Shown here: positions 1 to 7,221 of the stretch, piece after piece
Layout of the letters: every line of letters starts with the position of its first letter
Position numbering within the stretch: position 1 is the stretch's first letter
DNA from: Alcanivorax sp.
Lineage (GTDB): Bacteria; Pseudomonadota; Gammaproteobacteria; Pseudomonadales; Alcanivoracaceae
NCBI GenBank assembly: GCA_007135015.1
Contig: SLJS01000196.1
Span: 1-7,663 of the forward strand
Length of the DNA stretch: 7,663 bases
Direction of reading: 5' to 3'
Translations under genes and position numbers: made by a program
The notes under the pieces: generated by a model
What the model saw: the letters and a program-made list of their open reading frames with translations, nothing else
Database searches by the model: none
What the model was told of the DNA's origin: nothing

Positions 1-39
1 CGACAACTTCACAGGAAAAGTGGAGGGCGGAATTACGGG
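1..39. other. Flank downstream of the Wadjet operon
   Basis: Only 39 bases lie beyond the jetD stop codon. I see no GC-rich hairpin followed by a T-run on the minus strand, so an operon terminator, if there is one, lies outside the window. No coding signal can be judged at this length. Confidence 0.4.
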
Positions 40-1236
40 CTATAGCGCCTGCAAGGATTCCAGCGCCCGACGCACATGAGCAAACCCGATGCGCTCCTGC
101 TCCAGCCGAACCCCTTCGCCGAAATGGTCCTGCCTGAGCGTTTCAAGGAGCTCGATTTCCTCCTGGCTCAATCTGGAAAGGCTCCCACTGAAGCGCTGGG
201 CGGGAGATTCACGACCCCAGAGCTCCCGGTGCGCTTCGAGTGTTTCACGATCCATGAGAAACGAATCCGCGTGCGGGAAATAACTCCGCAGACGATCCAG
301 CATGGCAAAACCGTGGGTATCGATATCGCCCCAGTAGTGAATGCGGCACTGATGAAGCCAGGGGATTTCCGCAAGCCGCTCCAGCCCGTACCCCAGGCCG
401 AAGATGACCAGCGCACGCGGCTGTTCGGGAAAGGCCAGGCCGTTGATCTCGTTTTCGGTGATGAAGACCCGTTCGACGGGCAGGCTCAGGCTAGCGAATT
501 CTTCCCTTGGCACCGACAGGTCCGTGAGGCCCTGTATGGAAAGTGCCGGGTCGAGAATCCGGAAGCGGATCAGCACAGGCTTGTCGCGCAGGCCGTAGCG
601 CCGGGCAAAGCCGCGAGCTCCGGTGGCGTCGGAATCAATGGCCTCGCCGGGAAGCACGCGATCAAGCAGGTCCGCCAGCAGGCCACGATGGCGCTCGATC
701 AGCTTGGTATCGACGCCGGGTATTTCGAGCTGGCGCAGGTACAGCCCCGGCCGCGGATTGTGGCGGAACCATTCCAGGATATCGAGAAAACGTGGCCAGT
801 GCTCCGCGTGTTTGAGAAGCTGATGGGGGCGCCTTTCCAGCCAGGTGCGCAGGGCAGGAAGGCGCTCCAGCGTTTGCCGCGCCAGGGCATCGAAACGTTC
901 CATATCGCGGGTGCGGCCCAGCAGGCGCAGGGCATCTCCTTCCGTGGGCACCACAATGGCGTCGGGCAGTTCATTGGCGCCCTGCACCGGATGCCGGACA
1001 CGACGCCAGCGAATCTCGTAGCCGTAGCCACGGTCTTGTTTCGAGCCCGCGCGCAGGGTGCGCACCCACTCGCGCACGGCGGCAAAATCTTCGGTCAGAT
1101 CCCGGGAGGCCGGGCGTCGCAACCGTAATGCCCGGGGAAAGAGCATTTCGCCGCGCACCCGGGCGGCAAGCAGATCGCCCCGGTCCCAGAGCTTTCGTAA
1201 TTGCCCGCTCAGATCCTCCGGCGTGGTCCAGCTCAT
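40..1236 (-). CDS. jetD: Wadjet type I protein JetD, TOPRIM-type DNA-cleaving subunit
   Basis: This is the nuclease subunit of Wadjet (398 aa, normal for the family). In the family, JetD acts as a dimer related to topoisomerase VI A and cleaves plasmid DNA once the JetABC motor has sensed a small closed circle. The N-terminal half (about 1-190) fits DUF3322 and ends in the typical segment RQLEIPGVDTKLIE (168-181), near the winged-helix part that carries DNA. The C-terminal half (about 210-395) fits DUF2220 with a TOPRIM fold: the acidic TENEIN motif (260-265; E261/E263) and GDIDTHG (303-309; D304, D306) supply the metal-binding residues. The C-terminal QERIGF segment (380-385) is also family-like. 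Its ATG overlaps the jetC stop by 4 bp (ATGA), and the upstream sequence lacks a strong Shine-Dalgarno, so translation probably depends on coupling to jetC. The frame is intact and the key acidic residues are present, so I infer an active enzyme. Family assignment is firm; residue roles come from family knowledge. Confidence 0.95.
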   Translation of the reverse strand: MSWTTPEDLSGQLRKLWDRGDLLAARVRGEMLFPRALRLRRPASRDLTEDFAAVREWVRTLRAGSKQDRGYGYEIRWRRVRHPVQGANELPDAIVVPTEGDALRLLGRTRDMERFDALARQTLERLPALRTWLERRPHQLLKHAEHWPRFLDILEWFRHNPRPGLYLRQLEIPGVDTKLIERHRGLLADLLDRVLPGEAIDSDATGARGFARRYGLRDKPVLIRFRILDPALSIQGLTDLSVPREEFASLSLPVERVFITENEINGLAFPEQPRALVIFGLGYGLERLAEIPWLHQCRIHYWGDIDTHGFAMLDRLRSYFPHADSFLMDRETLEAHRELWGRESPAQRFSGSLSRLSQEEIELLETLRQDHFGEGVRLEQERIGFAHVRRALESLQAL

Positions 1237-4200
1237 TGTTCCAGCGCCACCCGGTTTCTTTCGGCCTTCTCTGCCCGGTATTCCTCGATGGTAAGGTTGC
1301 GCACCATGGACTGCCGGCCGTCGTGGCTGTGGACGAAACCCACGCTTGAAACGAAGGGCTCGATGATATGAATCTTCTGCAGGGGCGTGACAATCAGCAA
1401 CTGCAGGTTCAGGCGCCGGAAAAGCTCCAGACCATAACGAGCGGATTCATCGGAGCCGCGCCCAAAGGCCTCGTCGATCACTACGAAGCGGAACGAACGT
1501 GAACGCTGCTCGTTCCATTCCAGCCCGAACTGATAGGCCAGGCTTGCCGCCAGCACCGTATAGGCCAGCTTTTCCTTCTGTCCACCGGACTTGCCGCCGG
1601 AATCGGAATAGTGCTCGTACTCGGTATCGTCTTCCTTCCATCGTTCCGAGGCTGAAAACACGAACCAGTTGCGCACATCGGTAACCTTTCGCGTCCAGCG
1701 CCGGTCCATCTCGCTCTGGCCTTCGCGCCCGCGAAATTTCTCGATGATTTCCTTGACCTGCAGAAACTTCTGTTCGGAATACTGATCATCCCCGGAACCG
1801 GTCAAGGCCCCTTCGGTGCAGGCCCGCAGTTGCTGCTGGAAATCTCGGACATCCGCGTCGGTGGCGGGCTCGGCCAGCAGCGTAATGTATCGGCCCGGAT
1901 TGTAATCAATGGCGTGCAGCGAGCGGTTGATGATCTCGATTCGTTCGCGGATGGCCTGGCGTTCCCGGTGCAGTTGCCCCTGAAAGCCCGCCACTTCGCG
2001 GATGGTATTCTCGTTGAGCAATTCCTTGAAACGCTGTTCGAAGCGCGGCAGATCATCGGCGCGCAGTTCCTCCAGCATGGCGCGGTAGTCTTCCGCGGAC
2101 TCGAGGCTGGCATCCACCTCCCGGCTTTCCAGGGGCCAGGCATTGTTGTGCGCCTGCATCGCCCGGATGATCCGCTCGCTGAGCGCCCGCAGCTGCTTGT
2201 CCTCCACGTCAATGCGTGCCTGCAGCCACTCACGCATCTCCCGCTGGCGGGCAGCGGCGTTCTCGATGGTGATCTCACTGTCGCCCAGGGCCTCGGCGCG
2301 CATGGTTTCCAGGTGAGCAAAACACCGGCGGGTCTCGTCGTCCGCCTTGTCCAGTTCTTCCCGGCATTCCTTCAACGCTTTGTCGACGCTTTCGATCCGC
2401 TCGTCGTTGCTGCCCTGCTTGCCGCTGGTCTTCGTGAGCGCCTCGTCGGTGCTGGCAAGGGACTGCTCCAGCTCCGCCAGTTGCCGCTCCAGGGTGCGCA
2501 GCACTTCCGATTCGGCTTCCAGTTCCCGGTATTCGGTTTCCAGCCGCTCGATCTCCGTGGCCAGGGGCTGCCAGTCGAGCTCCCGGAAATCAGTGAACAT
2601 CTCCAGCCGCCCCAGCCGTTCCCGGCGCTCCCGCAGGGCGGTCTGCTCGCGCTGCCAGCCGGCGATTTCATCGCCCAGTGACTGCATGCGCCGGGTCAGA
2701 TCGTCGGCCTGCTTCTGCAGGGCCTCGATCTTGGCCTCGTTGCTCCAGCCCAGCACATACCGGGAGCGGTCATTGATGCGATGCCGGTCGTCCTTTTCAT
2801 GGCGCTCGCCGGCGGCCTTGATCTGCCCGGCGGGGGTGATGGCGCGCTTTTCCCGGCGGAAACGCTCCATGTCATTGCAGCATACGTAATCGAAACGATG
2901 GGCCAGCTCCTTTTCCAGCCAGCCATAGAACCCGCTGTCCGGCCGGATTCGCAGCTTGCGCACCAGCGAATCCGGCTGGGTATCCGGCGGCGGTGACGAG
3001 GGCTCGCGCACCCGGTAGTACACCAGTCGCCCGCGCAGGTGGGTGCGCTCCACCCAGTCCGCTACCTGACGATAGCGATCTTCGGGCACCAGCAGCGACA
3101 ACCCGAAATTGTGCAACAGCCGCTCGGCGGCTCCCTCCCAGTCGCTTTCTTCCGGGTCCACCCGGATCAGTTCCCCGGCAAAAGGCAGACTGTCCTCGGC
3201 AAGTTCCAGCGCCTCGCACAGGCGGGCGCGGATGGCGAGAATCCGCGCCGGGATATTGGAGCGGCGCTGCCGCAGCGATTCCATTTCCTCCTCGAGCTGC
3301 TGGTGCTCCTCCCTGAGCCGGTGAAGCCCCGCACCGCTTTCGTTGACCCGGTTCTGCAGGGCAGCATCCTGCTCCTCGGCGCGCTGGCGTTCCTCGCCGA
3401 TCACCCGCTGGTTGGCCAGAAAGGTCTCCGCATCCGCTGCATCGGGCAGCTCCAGTGCTTCGGCCAGTTTTCTGTACTGCTCCGCCCGTTGCCGGCGCTC
3501 ACGCTTCTGTTCGCTGCGCTCGCGCAGTTCCGTCTTGATACGCTCCAGGCGGTCCCCGCCGTTCTCGGCGATGGCCTGCTTGAGTTCGTCGCGGCGGGAC
3601 TGCTGCTGACGCCTGCGGTCAGTGAGCTTGTCCAGGCGCGCGGCGAGCTGATCCCGGCGGGCCAGGAGCTTCTCGCGCCGCTGCGCCAGCAGTTCCGCCT
3701 TGCGTTCGGCAAACCAGGGCTCCAGGGCTTCGCGGCACGCGCGCAGCTCGGCGGCGCGCTGTTCACGCTCGCGGTACTGATCGACGTCCCCGATCAGCGG
3801 CTCCAGCGACGCGATCCGTTCCCGGGCGCGCAGCACGGCTTCGTGAGCGCGATTGAGATCGTCAAAGTGCGCGATCAATGCCTCGATGCGCTCTTCCACC
3901 GGAAAGGCTTCCAGCATGTGTTCGCGCACGAAGCGGGTAATGTTGTCCACGGTTTTCATGGAAACCGTCTGGTTGAACAACTCCATGGCCTGCTCGCCGT
4001 CGATACCGAAGCGCCGGCGGAAGGCCGCGCCATAGGGCGGAAAGCTGTCATGGAGTTCAATGTGTTCGCCGGCGCGCAATTGCTTGCGCAGATTGGCGAT
4101 GTCGGAGCCGAAACCGGCAAAATCCCCGGCGATGGTCAGCGGCTCATCGGCCACCACGTAAAAGCGCGCGGGCTGGCCGGCACTGTCCTTCATCCAGAAG

Positions 4201-4610
4201 ACCTGGGCGAGGGTCACATGCTGGTCGTAACCCGCATTGTAGAAATGACCGAGGATCACCGAATAACTGTTGTGATCGCGCAACGCCACGGACCGGGCGG
4301 ACAGGCCCGTCTCACCCCGTTCGGACTTGTAGTAGCCGAGCACATAGGACTTCAGCGAGCGCTCGCGGGTATCGGCCCCGGCGGCCTTGTTGTAGGTGAT
4401 CCGCTGGGCGGGTACCAGCAGGGTGGTGATGGCGTCCACCAGAGTGGACTTGCCCGAGCCGATATCGCCGGTGAGCAGACTGTTGTCCCCCTCCGGGGTC
4501 AGCGGCCAGACACGGTCGTGAAAGGTGCCCCAGTTGAACACCTCCACCCGCTGCAGGCGGAACCCGGCCTGCTCGTTGGAGGCGGCAAAGTCCAGGCTCT
4601 GCATTTCCAT
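1233..4610 (-). CDS. jetC: Wadjet type I protein JetC, MukB-like SMC ATPase
   Basis: This is the SMC motor of the Wadjet complex (1125 aa, usual for type I JetC). The N-terminal ATPase half carries the Walker A motif GDIGSGKST (48-56, K54), preceded by the family-typical RVEVFNWGTF (21-30). Charged, Leu/Arg/Glu-rich coiled coils run from about 240 to 450 and from about 625 to 960, separated by a less helical hinge-like segment (about 450-620). The C-terminal half carries the ABC signature KSGGQKEK (1007-1014), Walker B FVVIDEAFG (1042-1050; D1046, E1047), a D-loop-like RGSDES (1051-1056) and a switch-region segment LLIVTPLQK (1071-1079). In the family, ATP-driven head engagement drives DNA loop extrusion, with JetA bridging two JetC dimers. 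The start ATG is supported by a GGGGAGG Shine-Dalgarno and lies 2 bp after the jetB stop. The stop overlaps jetD. The complementary strand contains long open frames, which are GC-bias shadows. All ATPase motifs are intact. Confidence 0.96.
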   Translation of the reverse strand: MEMQSLDFAASNEQAGFRLQRVEVFNWGTFHDRVWPLTPEGDNSLLTGDIGSGKSTLVDAITTLLVPAQRITYNKAAGADTRERSLKSYVLGYYKSERGETGLSARSVALRDHNSYSVILGHFYNAGYDQHVTLAQVFWMKDSAGQPARFYVVADEPLTIAGDFAGFGSDIANLRKQLRAGEHIELHDSFPPYGAAFRRRFGIDGEQAMELFNQTVSMKTVDNITRFVREHMLEAFPVEERIEALIAHFDDLNRAHEAVLRARERIASLEPLIGDVDQYREREQRAAELRACREALEPWFAERKAELLAQRREKLLARRDQLAARLDKLTDRRRQQQSRRDELKQAIAENGGDRLERIKTELRERSEQKRERRQRAEQYRKLAEALELPDAADAETFLANQRVIGEERQRAEEQDAALQNRVNESGAGLHRLREEHQQLEEEMESLRQRRSNIPARILAIRARLCEALELAEDSLPFAGELIRVDPEESDWEGAAERLLHNFGLSLLVPEDRYRQVADWVERTHLRGRLVYYRVREPSSPPPDTQPDSLVRKLRIRPDSGFYGWLEKELAHRFDYVCCNDMERFRREKRAITPAGQIKAAGERHEKDDRHRINDRSRYVLGWSNEAKIEALQKQADDLTRRMQSLGDEIAGWQREQTALRERRERLGRLEMFTDFRELDWQPLATEIERLETEYRELEAESEVLRTLERQLAELEQSLASTDEALTKTSGKQGSNDERIESVDKALKECREELDKADDETRRCFAHLETMRAEALGDSEITIENAAARQREMREWLQARIDVEDKQLRALSERIIRAMQAHNNAWPLESREVDASLESAEDYRAMLEELRADDLPRFEQRFKELLNENTIREVAGFQGQLHRERQAIRERIEIINRSLHAIDYNPGRYITLLAEPATDADVRDFQQQLRACTEGALTGSGDDQYSEQKFLQVKEIIEKFRGREGQSEMDRRWTRKVTDVRNWFVFSASERWKEDDTEYEHYSDSGGKSGGQKEKLAYTVLAASLAYQFGLEWNEQRSRSFRFVVIDEAFGRGSDESARYGLELFRRLNLQLLIVTPLQKIHIIEPFVSSVGFVHSHDGRQSMVRNLTIEEYRAEKAERNRVALEQ

Positions 4611-4612
4611 GC

Positions 4613-5203
4613 TCAGGCCTCCCCGCCGGCGGCATGGTCCCGGTACTCGGACAGTCGCTGCTCGAAGTCATTCAGCCACTGGGCATCGACAAAGGACTGC
4701 AGGATGCGCAGCACCTCATAGCGGCCTTCCTGCCCGCGCAGCCGGCGCAGGAAGCCCAGCTCGATCACCTTGTTGATGTCCCGGTCAATGCGGTCCATGA
4801 GCTTCGCCTCGTTGGCGGTGTCGGGCAGGAACAGCCGCACCATGTCCACGATCTCCTCGCGGGAGAGAATCAGGCGCGGATCGCCGCCCAGGGCATCGTG
4901 TTCGGCCAGTTTCTTGCGCAGCAGTGCCAGCAACAGACTCACCGGCCAGGACAGCTGGCGCCGGGCCACCAGACGCGGCAGTTCCGGCTCATCCTCCGCC
5001 GGCGGGCGATGGGCCAAGTAGGCATAGCCCTCTGCCTCATCCAGACGCAGCTCCAAGCCCAGCACCCGCACATAGTCGCGTACCCGCGCCTGCAGCTCCA
5101 GCAGGGACTGCCAGTAGCGTGGCTGGCTGTCGCGGTAGAGCACGCCCCGGAAGAGGGTGATCAGCACCAGCGACAGTTGTTGTTCCTGTTCGGCTTCGCT
5201 CAT
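4613..5203 (-). CDS. jetB: Wadjet type I protein JetB, MukE-like accessory subunit (DUF4194)
   Basis: This is the KITE/MukE-like subunit of the JetABC complex (196 aa, usual size). In the family, JetB dimers bind the JetA kleisin and contact DNA inside the SMC ring; the protein has no catalytic role. It looks like tandem winged helices: an N-terminal helical domain (about 7-70, including LVLITLFRGVLYRD, 12-25), and a second from about 84 to 170 with a basic helix in RDINKVIELGFLRRL (141-155). It ends in the family-like stretch RYEVLRILQSFVDAQWLNDF (161-180). It starts 37 bp after the jetA stop and ends 2 bp before jetC. No Shine-Dalgarno is visible before the chosen ATG; a small GC hairpin ends just before it. 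The start is chosen because the second codon onward (SEAEQEQQ) resembles the usual acidic N-terminus and no better ATG precedes it. Family call is based on size, context and these motifs. Confidence 0.92.
   Translation of the reverse strand: MSEAEQEQQLSLVLITLFRGVLYRDSQPRYWQSLLELQARVRDYVRVLGLELRLDEAEGYAYLAHRPPAEDEPELPRLVARRQLSWPVSLLLALLRKKLAEHDALGGDPRLILSREEIVDMVRLFLPDTANEAKLMDRIDRDINKVIELGFLRRLRGQEGRYEVLRILQSFVDAQWLNDFEQRLSEYRDHAAGGEA
4618..4624 (-). promoter_or_regulatory. Shine-Dalgarno of jetC inside the end of jetB
   Basis: The minus strand reads GGGGAGG seven bases before the jetC ATG, within the last codons of jetB. It is the only strong ribosome-binding site I see for the four jet genes, and it supports the ATG at 4610 as the true start. 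Confidence 0.7.
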
Positions 5204-5204
5204 G

Positions 5205-5224
5205 GGCGGCGATTGTAACCCGCC
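5205..5224 (-). other. Small GC hairpin in the jetA-jetB gap
   Basis: In the mRNA sense, GGCGG and CCGCC form a 5-bp inverted repeat around a 10-base loop, ending one base before the jetB ATG. It occupies the place where a Shine-Dalgarno would be expected. It may hinder or tune jetB initiation. The stem is short and could be chance in GC-rich DNA. Confidence 0.3.
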
Positions 5225-5240
5225 AGCGCCGTCGGGGCAG

Positions 5241-6677
5241 TCAGCGGCTGAAGATCACATGCGGAATCCGCGCCCGGCGGGCCCGTCCGTCGGGATCCGT
5301 CCAGGCAACGGTATGCTCCTGGCTGTCGTCAATGGCGGCGCCATCCTCGTCGGCAGCCAGGCCCAGCCAGGCGACCAGCTCCGCCAGGCCCTGCTCCAGC
5401 GGATCGTCTTCCAGCAACGCCGCCAGCGAGATCTGCTCGCGGGTCTGCAGCGCCCGGCGCAGGCGCGAGCGCAGCACCTGCCGGTCCACATGAAACTGGT
5501 CGAACAGCACCTCGGGGTCCAGCTCGCCGCTGCCTTCCTCCAGTTCCTGTTGTTCGATGTGCGGTTTCAGCGGCGGGCGAAACAGCGGGCGCTCCATGGG
5601 CAGATTCACCGCAGGCGCGGGCTCGTCCAGCGACATGACCAGTTCCCGGGGCGGCTCCTCGCGCACGGCCAGCGCATGCTGCTCGATCTCGTGGATCAGG
5701 TGCATGATGCGCCGGTTCTCCAGCCAGGCCTGATCGTCCAGGTAGCGACGCAGCTGCTCGGACAGCCGTGCAACAGTGCGCTGGGTGGCCTCGCCCGCCT
5801 CCAGCCAGTCGTAGTGGACCCGTAGCAGGCGCCGGTCCGGACCCAGCTCGCGCACCGCCTCCAGCTCCAGCACCCGTTGCAGCAGCTCGCCAAGCTCTTC
5901 CTGACGCGCCGGCGACATCAGAAAATCCCAGAAGGCGCGGAAACTGCGGCCCTGGTCGGACTCGGCAATGGCGTCGCGCTCGCCCAGGACTTCCTCGAGC
6001 ACCTCGCCCCGGCTGCCGCTCCAGACCGCCACCTTTTCCCGTACTTCCCGGTCCAGTTCGCGAAAATTCTGTTCCACCTGGCGAAAATCCGCCAGCAGCG
6101 CCCGGGCGGTATCGGCCATCTGCAGGAAGCGCTCGCGCAGGCGCGTGTCGTCCATGAACGCCATGTGCCCGGAGCGGATTTCCTCGATCTCGGCGTCGAT
6201 TTCCGCCCGGCGTCGCTCAAGCTCGATTACCCGGGCCTCCGGATCGGTTTCCGTGCCACGGGTGATTTCCCGCAACAGCTCGAACACCGTGAGCAGTCGC
6301 GACTCCGCGCCCACGAACTGCTGCTGTTCGAGCCCGGCAAGCCAGTGCACCGCCTTTTCCGTGGCGGGCGTCAGGTCATAGTGCGGCTCGTCGCTGTCGC
6401 GGGGGTAATAACGACGCAACCAGCCGCGCTCGTCGCCGGCCCAGTCCTCCAGATAGTTCCGGGCGGCCTTGGGGAACGCCTCCTCGCCGAGCTGCTCACG
6501 CAACCGGTACAGGAAATCCTCCAGCCGCGAGGCCAGCTCCGACTCCGCCAGGGTGCGCTGATTCGGTTCGATGAAGGTGCGGTGCATAAAGGCCGCCACC
6601 AGCGGCCCGTGCTCGGCGGCCAACAGGCGCCAGCCGGGATGGCGGCGGCGCAGGCTTTTCAGGTAATCGTAGTCCAT
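5241..6677 (-). CDS. jetA: Wadjet type I protein JetA, MukF-like kleisin (DUF3375)
   Basis: First gene of the Wadjet operon (478 aa, usual for type I JetA). It is the kleisin that closes the JetC ring and dimerises through its N-terminal part, holding two motor units together. The N-terminus (1-40) has the characteristic start MDYDYLKSLRRRHPGWRLL followed by FMHRTFIEPNQRTL (30-43), typical of DUF3375. A winged-helix-like segment follows around 98-140 (HYDLTPATEKAVHWL, 99-113). A long helical, probably coiled-coil middle spans about 148-225. An acidic/proline linker (about 345-400) leads to a C-terminal domain ending in RIPHVIFSR (470-478), a likely JetC-head contact. The ATG at 6677 has no clear Shine-Dalgarno. 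The next in-frame stop upstream is at 6726-6728, and no ATG, GTG or TTG lies between, so the start is well bounded. Next gene jetB follows after 37 bp. The assignment rests on family resemblance and the full operon context. Confidence 0.94.
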   Translation of the reverse strand: MDYDYLKSLRRRHPGWRLLAAEHGPLVAAFMHRTFIEPNQRTLAESELASRLEDFLYRLREQLGEEAFPKAARNYLEDWAGDERGWLRRYYPRDSDEPHYDLTPATEKAVHWLAGLEQQQFVGAESRLLTVFELLREITRGTETDPEARVIELERRRAEIDAEIEEIRSGHMAFMDDTRLRERFLQMADTARALLADFRQVEQNFRELDREVREKVAVWSGSRGEVLEEVLGERDAIAESDQGRSFRAFWDFLMSPARQEELGELLQRVLELEAVRELGPDRRLLRVHYDWLEAGEATQRTVARLSEQLRRYLDDQAWLENRRIMHLIHEIEQHALAVREEPPRELVMSLDEPAPAVNLPMERPLFRPPLKPHIEQQELEEGSGELDPEVLFDQFHVDRQVLRSRLRRALQTREQISLAALLEDDPLEQGLAELVAWLGLAADEDGAAIDDSQEHTVAWTDPDGRARRARIPHVIFSR

Positions 6678-6725
6678 CAGGATGTCCGGAACGTCCGTAT
6701 CCGGAGTGTAGGACAGGAAGGCCGG

Positions 6726-6806
6726 TTACTGCACCACCAGCACATCACAGGGCGGGTCCTCAATACGTTGAGCGACGTTCATGCACCTGACCCGGAATCG
6801 GGTGCG
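6726..6806 (-). pseudogene. Possible C-terminal remnant of a universal stress protein (UspA family)
   Basis: Read on the minus strand, this stretch ends in NVAQRIEDPPCDVLVVQ followed by TAA. UspA-family proteins commonly end with a helix and strand of the form (G)xVAxRVxxxxxCxVLVV, so the match in pattern and in its position directly before a stop is suggestive. The frame is blocked by a TAG at 6807-6809, only about 26 codons upstream, and the residues before the Asn do not look Usp-like. I see no Usp-like ATP-binding part in neighbouring frames. It lies 48 bp upstream of the jetA ATG, in the same frame. I read it as a scar left when the ancestor gene was replaced or truncated at the Wadjet insertion boundary. 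It is short, so chance resemblance is possible. Confidence 0.4.
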
Positions 6807-6862
6807 CTACTACCCGGTACTGCGAACTGACGGACCGATACTCCGCTCCGTTTGATGCATGC

Positions 6863-6879
6863 TTGCCGATCTCCGGCAA
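6863..6879. repeat. Inverted repeat TTGCCG/CGGCAA
   Basis: TTGCCG and CGGCAA form a perfect 6-bp inverted repeat around a 5-base spacer. There is no adjoining T-run on either strand, so it is not a standard terminator. It could be an operator-like site in the divergent region, or chance. Confidence 0.3.
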
Positions 6880-7064
6880 TCACAGGAAACAAATGACATG
6901 GATCGGCGATCCCGCAGCCTCGCGACCAGATTCATGGGCTGTTGCAGCGCTCTCCCCGAGGAGCAGCCAGACGACCAGGGGCGCGGGACAACCCCCGAAA
7001 CGATTGCAATGCAGGAATGAAGCCGCGCCCGGCACTTCCCTGGTTTTGTTTTCTCCCCATCCCG

Positions 7065-7095
7065 CGCCCCTTGAGTAGCCTCCAGTGGAGGGGCG
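7065..7095. repeat. Nested inverted repeats upstream of the CRP-like site
   Basis: CGCCCCT (7065-7071) pairs with AGGGGCG (7089-7095), and within it CCTCC (7079-7083) pairs with GGAGG (7087-7091). The two stems share bases, so they are mutually exclusive. No T-run follows on either strand. Possibly a weak terminator-like or protein-binding structure; function unknown. Confidence 0.3.
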
Positions 7096-7100
7096 TAAAG

Positions 7101-7116
7101 TGTGACAATGCTCACG
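7101..7116 (+). promoter_or_regulatory. CRP/Vfr-like binding site
   Basis: The sequence TGTGA-CAATGC-TCACG matches the CRP consensus TGTGA-N6-TCACA at 9 of 10 defined positions with the exact 6-base spacer. It is flanked by AAAG on the left and TTTT on the right, as in strong CRP sites. Its centre is at about 7108.5, roughly 118 bp upstream of the lipoprotein ATG and about 430 bp upstream of jetA, so the lipoprotein gene is the likelier target. Motif match is seen; the regulator is inferred. Confidence 0.5.
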
Positions 7117-7136
7117 TTTTTCGTCTCATCCGAGCC

Positions 7137-7142
7137 TATCCT
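7137..7142 (+). promoter_or_regulatory. Possible -10 element (TATCCT) of a CRP-dependent promoter
   Basis: TATCCT matches the sigma70 -10 consensus at four of six positions. If its last base is -7, transcription starts near 7149 and the CRP-like site is centred near -40.5, the class II activator position. There is no good -35, as expected for an activator-dependent promoter. A second -10-like hexamer, TATAAC at 7181-7186, also lacks a -35 partner and is an alternative. Confidence 0.3.
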
Positions 7143-7152
7143 TGTAATTACA
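7143..7152. promoter_or_regulatory. Perfect 10-bp palindrome TGTAATTACA, possible operator
   Basis: This perfect palindrome overlaps the predicted transcription start of the rightward promoter, a typical position for a repressor site. The form resembles dimeric helix-turn-helix operators, but I cannot name the regulator. A 10-bp palindrome rich in A/T is notable in GC-rich DNA yet could be chance. Confidence 0.3.
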
Positions 7153-7214
7153 CGTCCACGGCGGAATGCCTACGGGGGTGTATAACAAGGCAAGGCGTCG
7201 GAAATTAAGGGGCG

Positions 7215-7221
7215 AAGGGGG
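7215..7221 (+). promoter_or_regulatory. Ribosome-binding site of the lipoprotein gene
   Basis: AAGGGGG, a purine-rich Shine-Dalgarno-like run, lies five bases before the ATG at 7227. It supports that start over the in-frame ATG codons within the signal peptide. Confidence 0.5.

Noticed and set aside
76..1128. 350-codon open frame on the plus strand opposite jetD
   Set aside because: Antisense to intact jetD with clear TOPRIM motifs; no recognisable domain or ribosome-binding site.
3039..4721. 560-codon open frame on the plus strand opposite jetC and the end of jetB
   Set aside because: It lies entirely antisense to well-supported genes. Its His/Gln/Leu/Gly-rich translation resembles no family; this is the usual GC-bias shadow of a highly charged coiled-coil gene.
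40..6677. Chromosomal condensin MukBEF or MksBEF instead of Wadjet
   Set aside because: The fourth gene is a DUF3322/DUF2220 TOPRIM nuclease, and JetA/JetB match the DUF3375/DUF4194 pattern. That combination and gene order define type I Wadjet.
5877..6830. 317-codon open frame on the plus strand opposite jetA
   Set aside because: Mirror-strand shadow of jetA, running into the intergenic region without family resemblance.
6893..7078. 61-codon plus-strand frame starting at ATG 6893, preceded by an AGGAAA Shine-Dalgarno-like sequence
   Set aside because: The ribosome-binding site is plausible, but the protein is Pro/Ser/Arg-rich and unlike any known family. Not strong enough to call a gene.
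6810..7115. 101-codon open frame on the minus strand upstream of jetA, as a possible fifth operon gene or regulator
   Set aside because: The translation is Arg/Ser-rich without helix-turn-helix, hydrophobic or other recognisable pattern. It also spans the CRP-like site, and I see no conserved Wadjet partner of this type.
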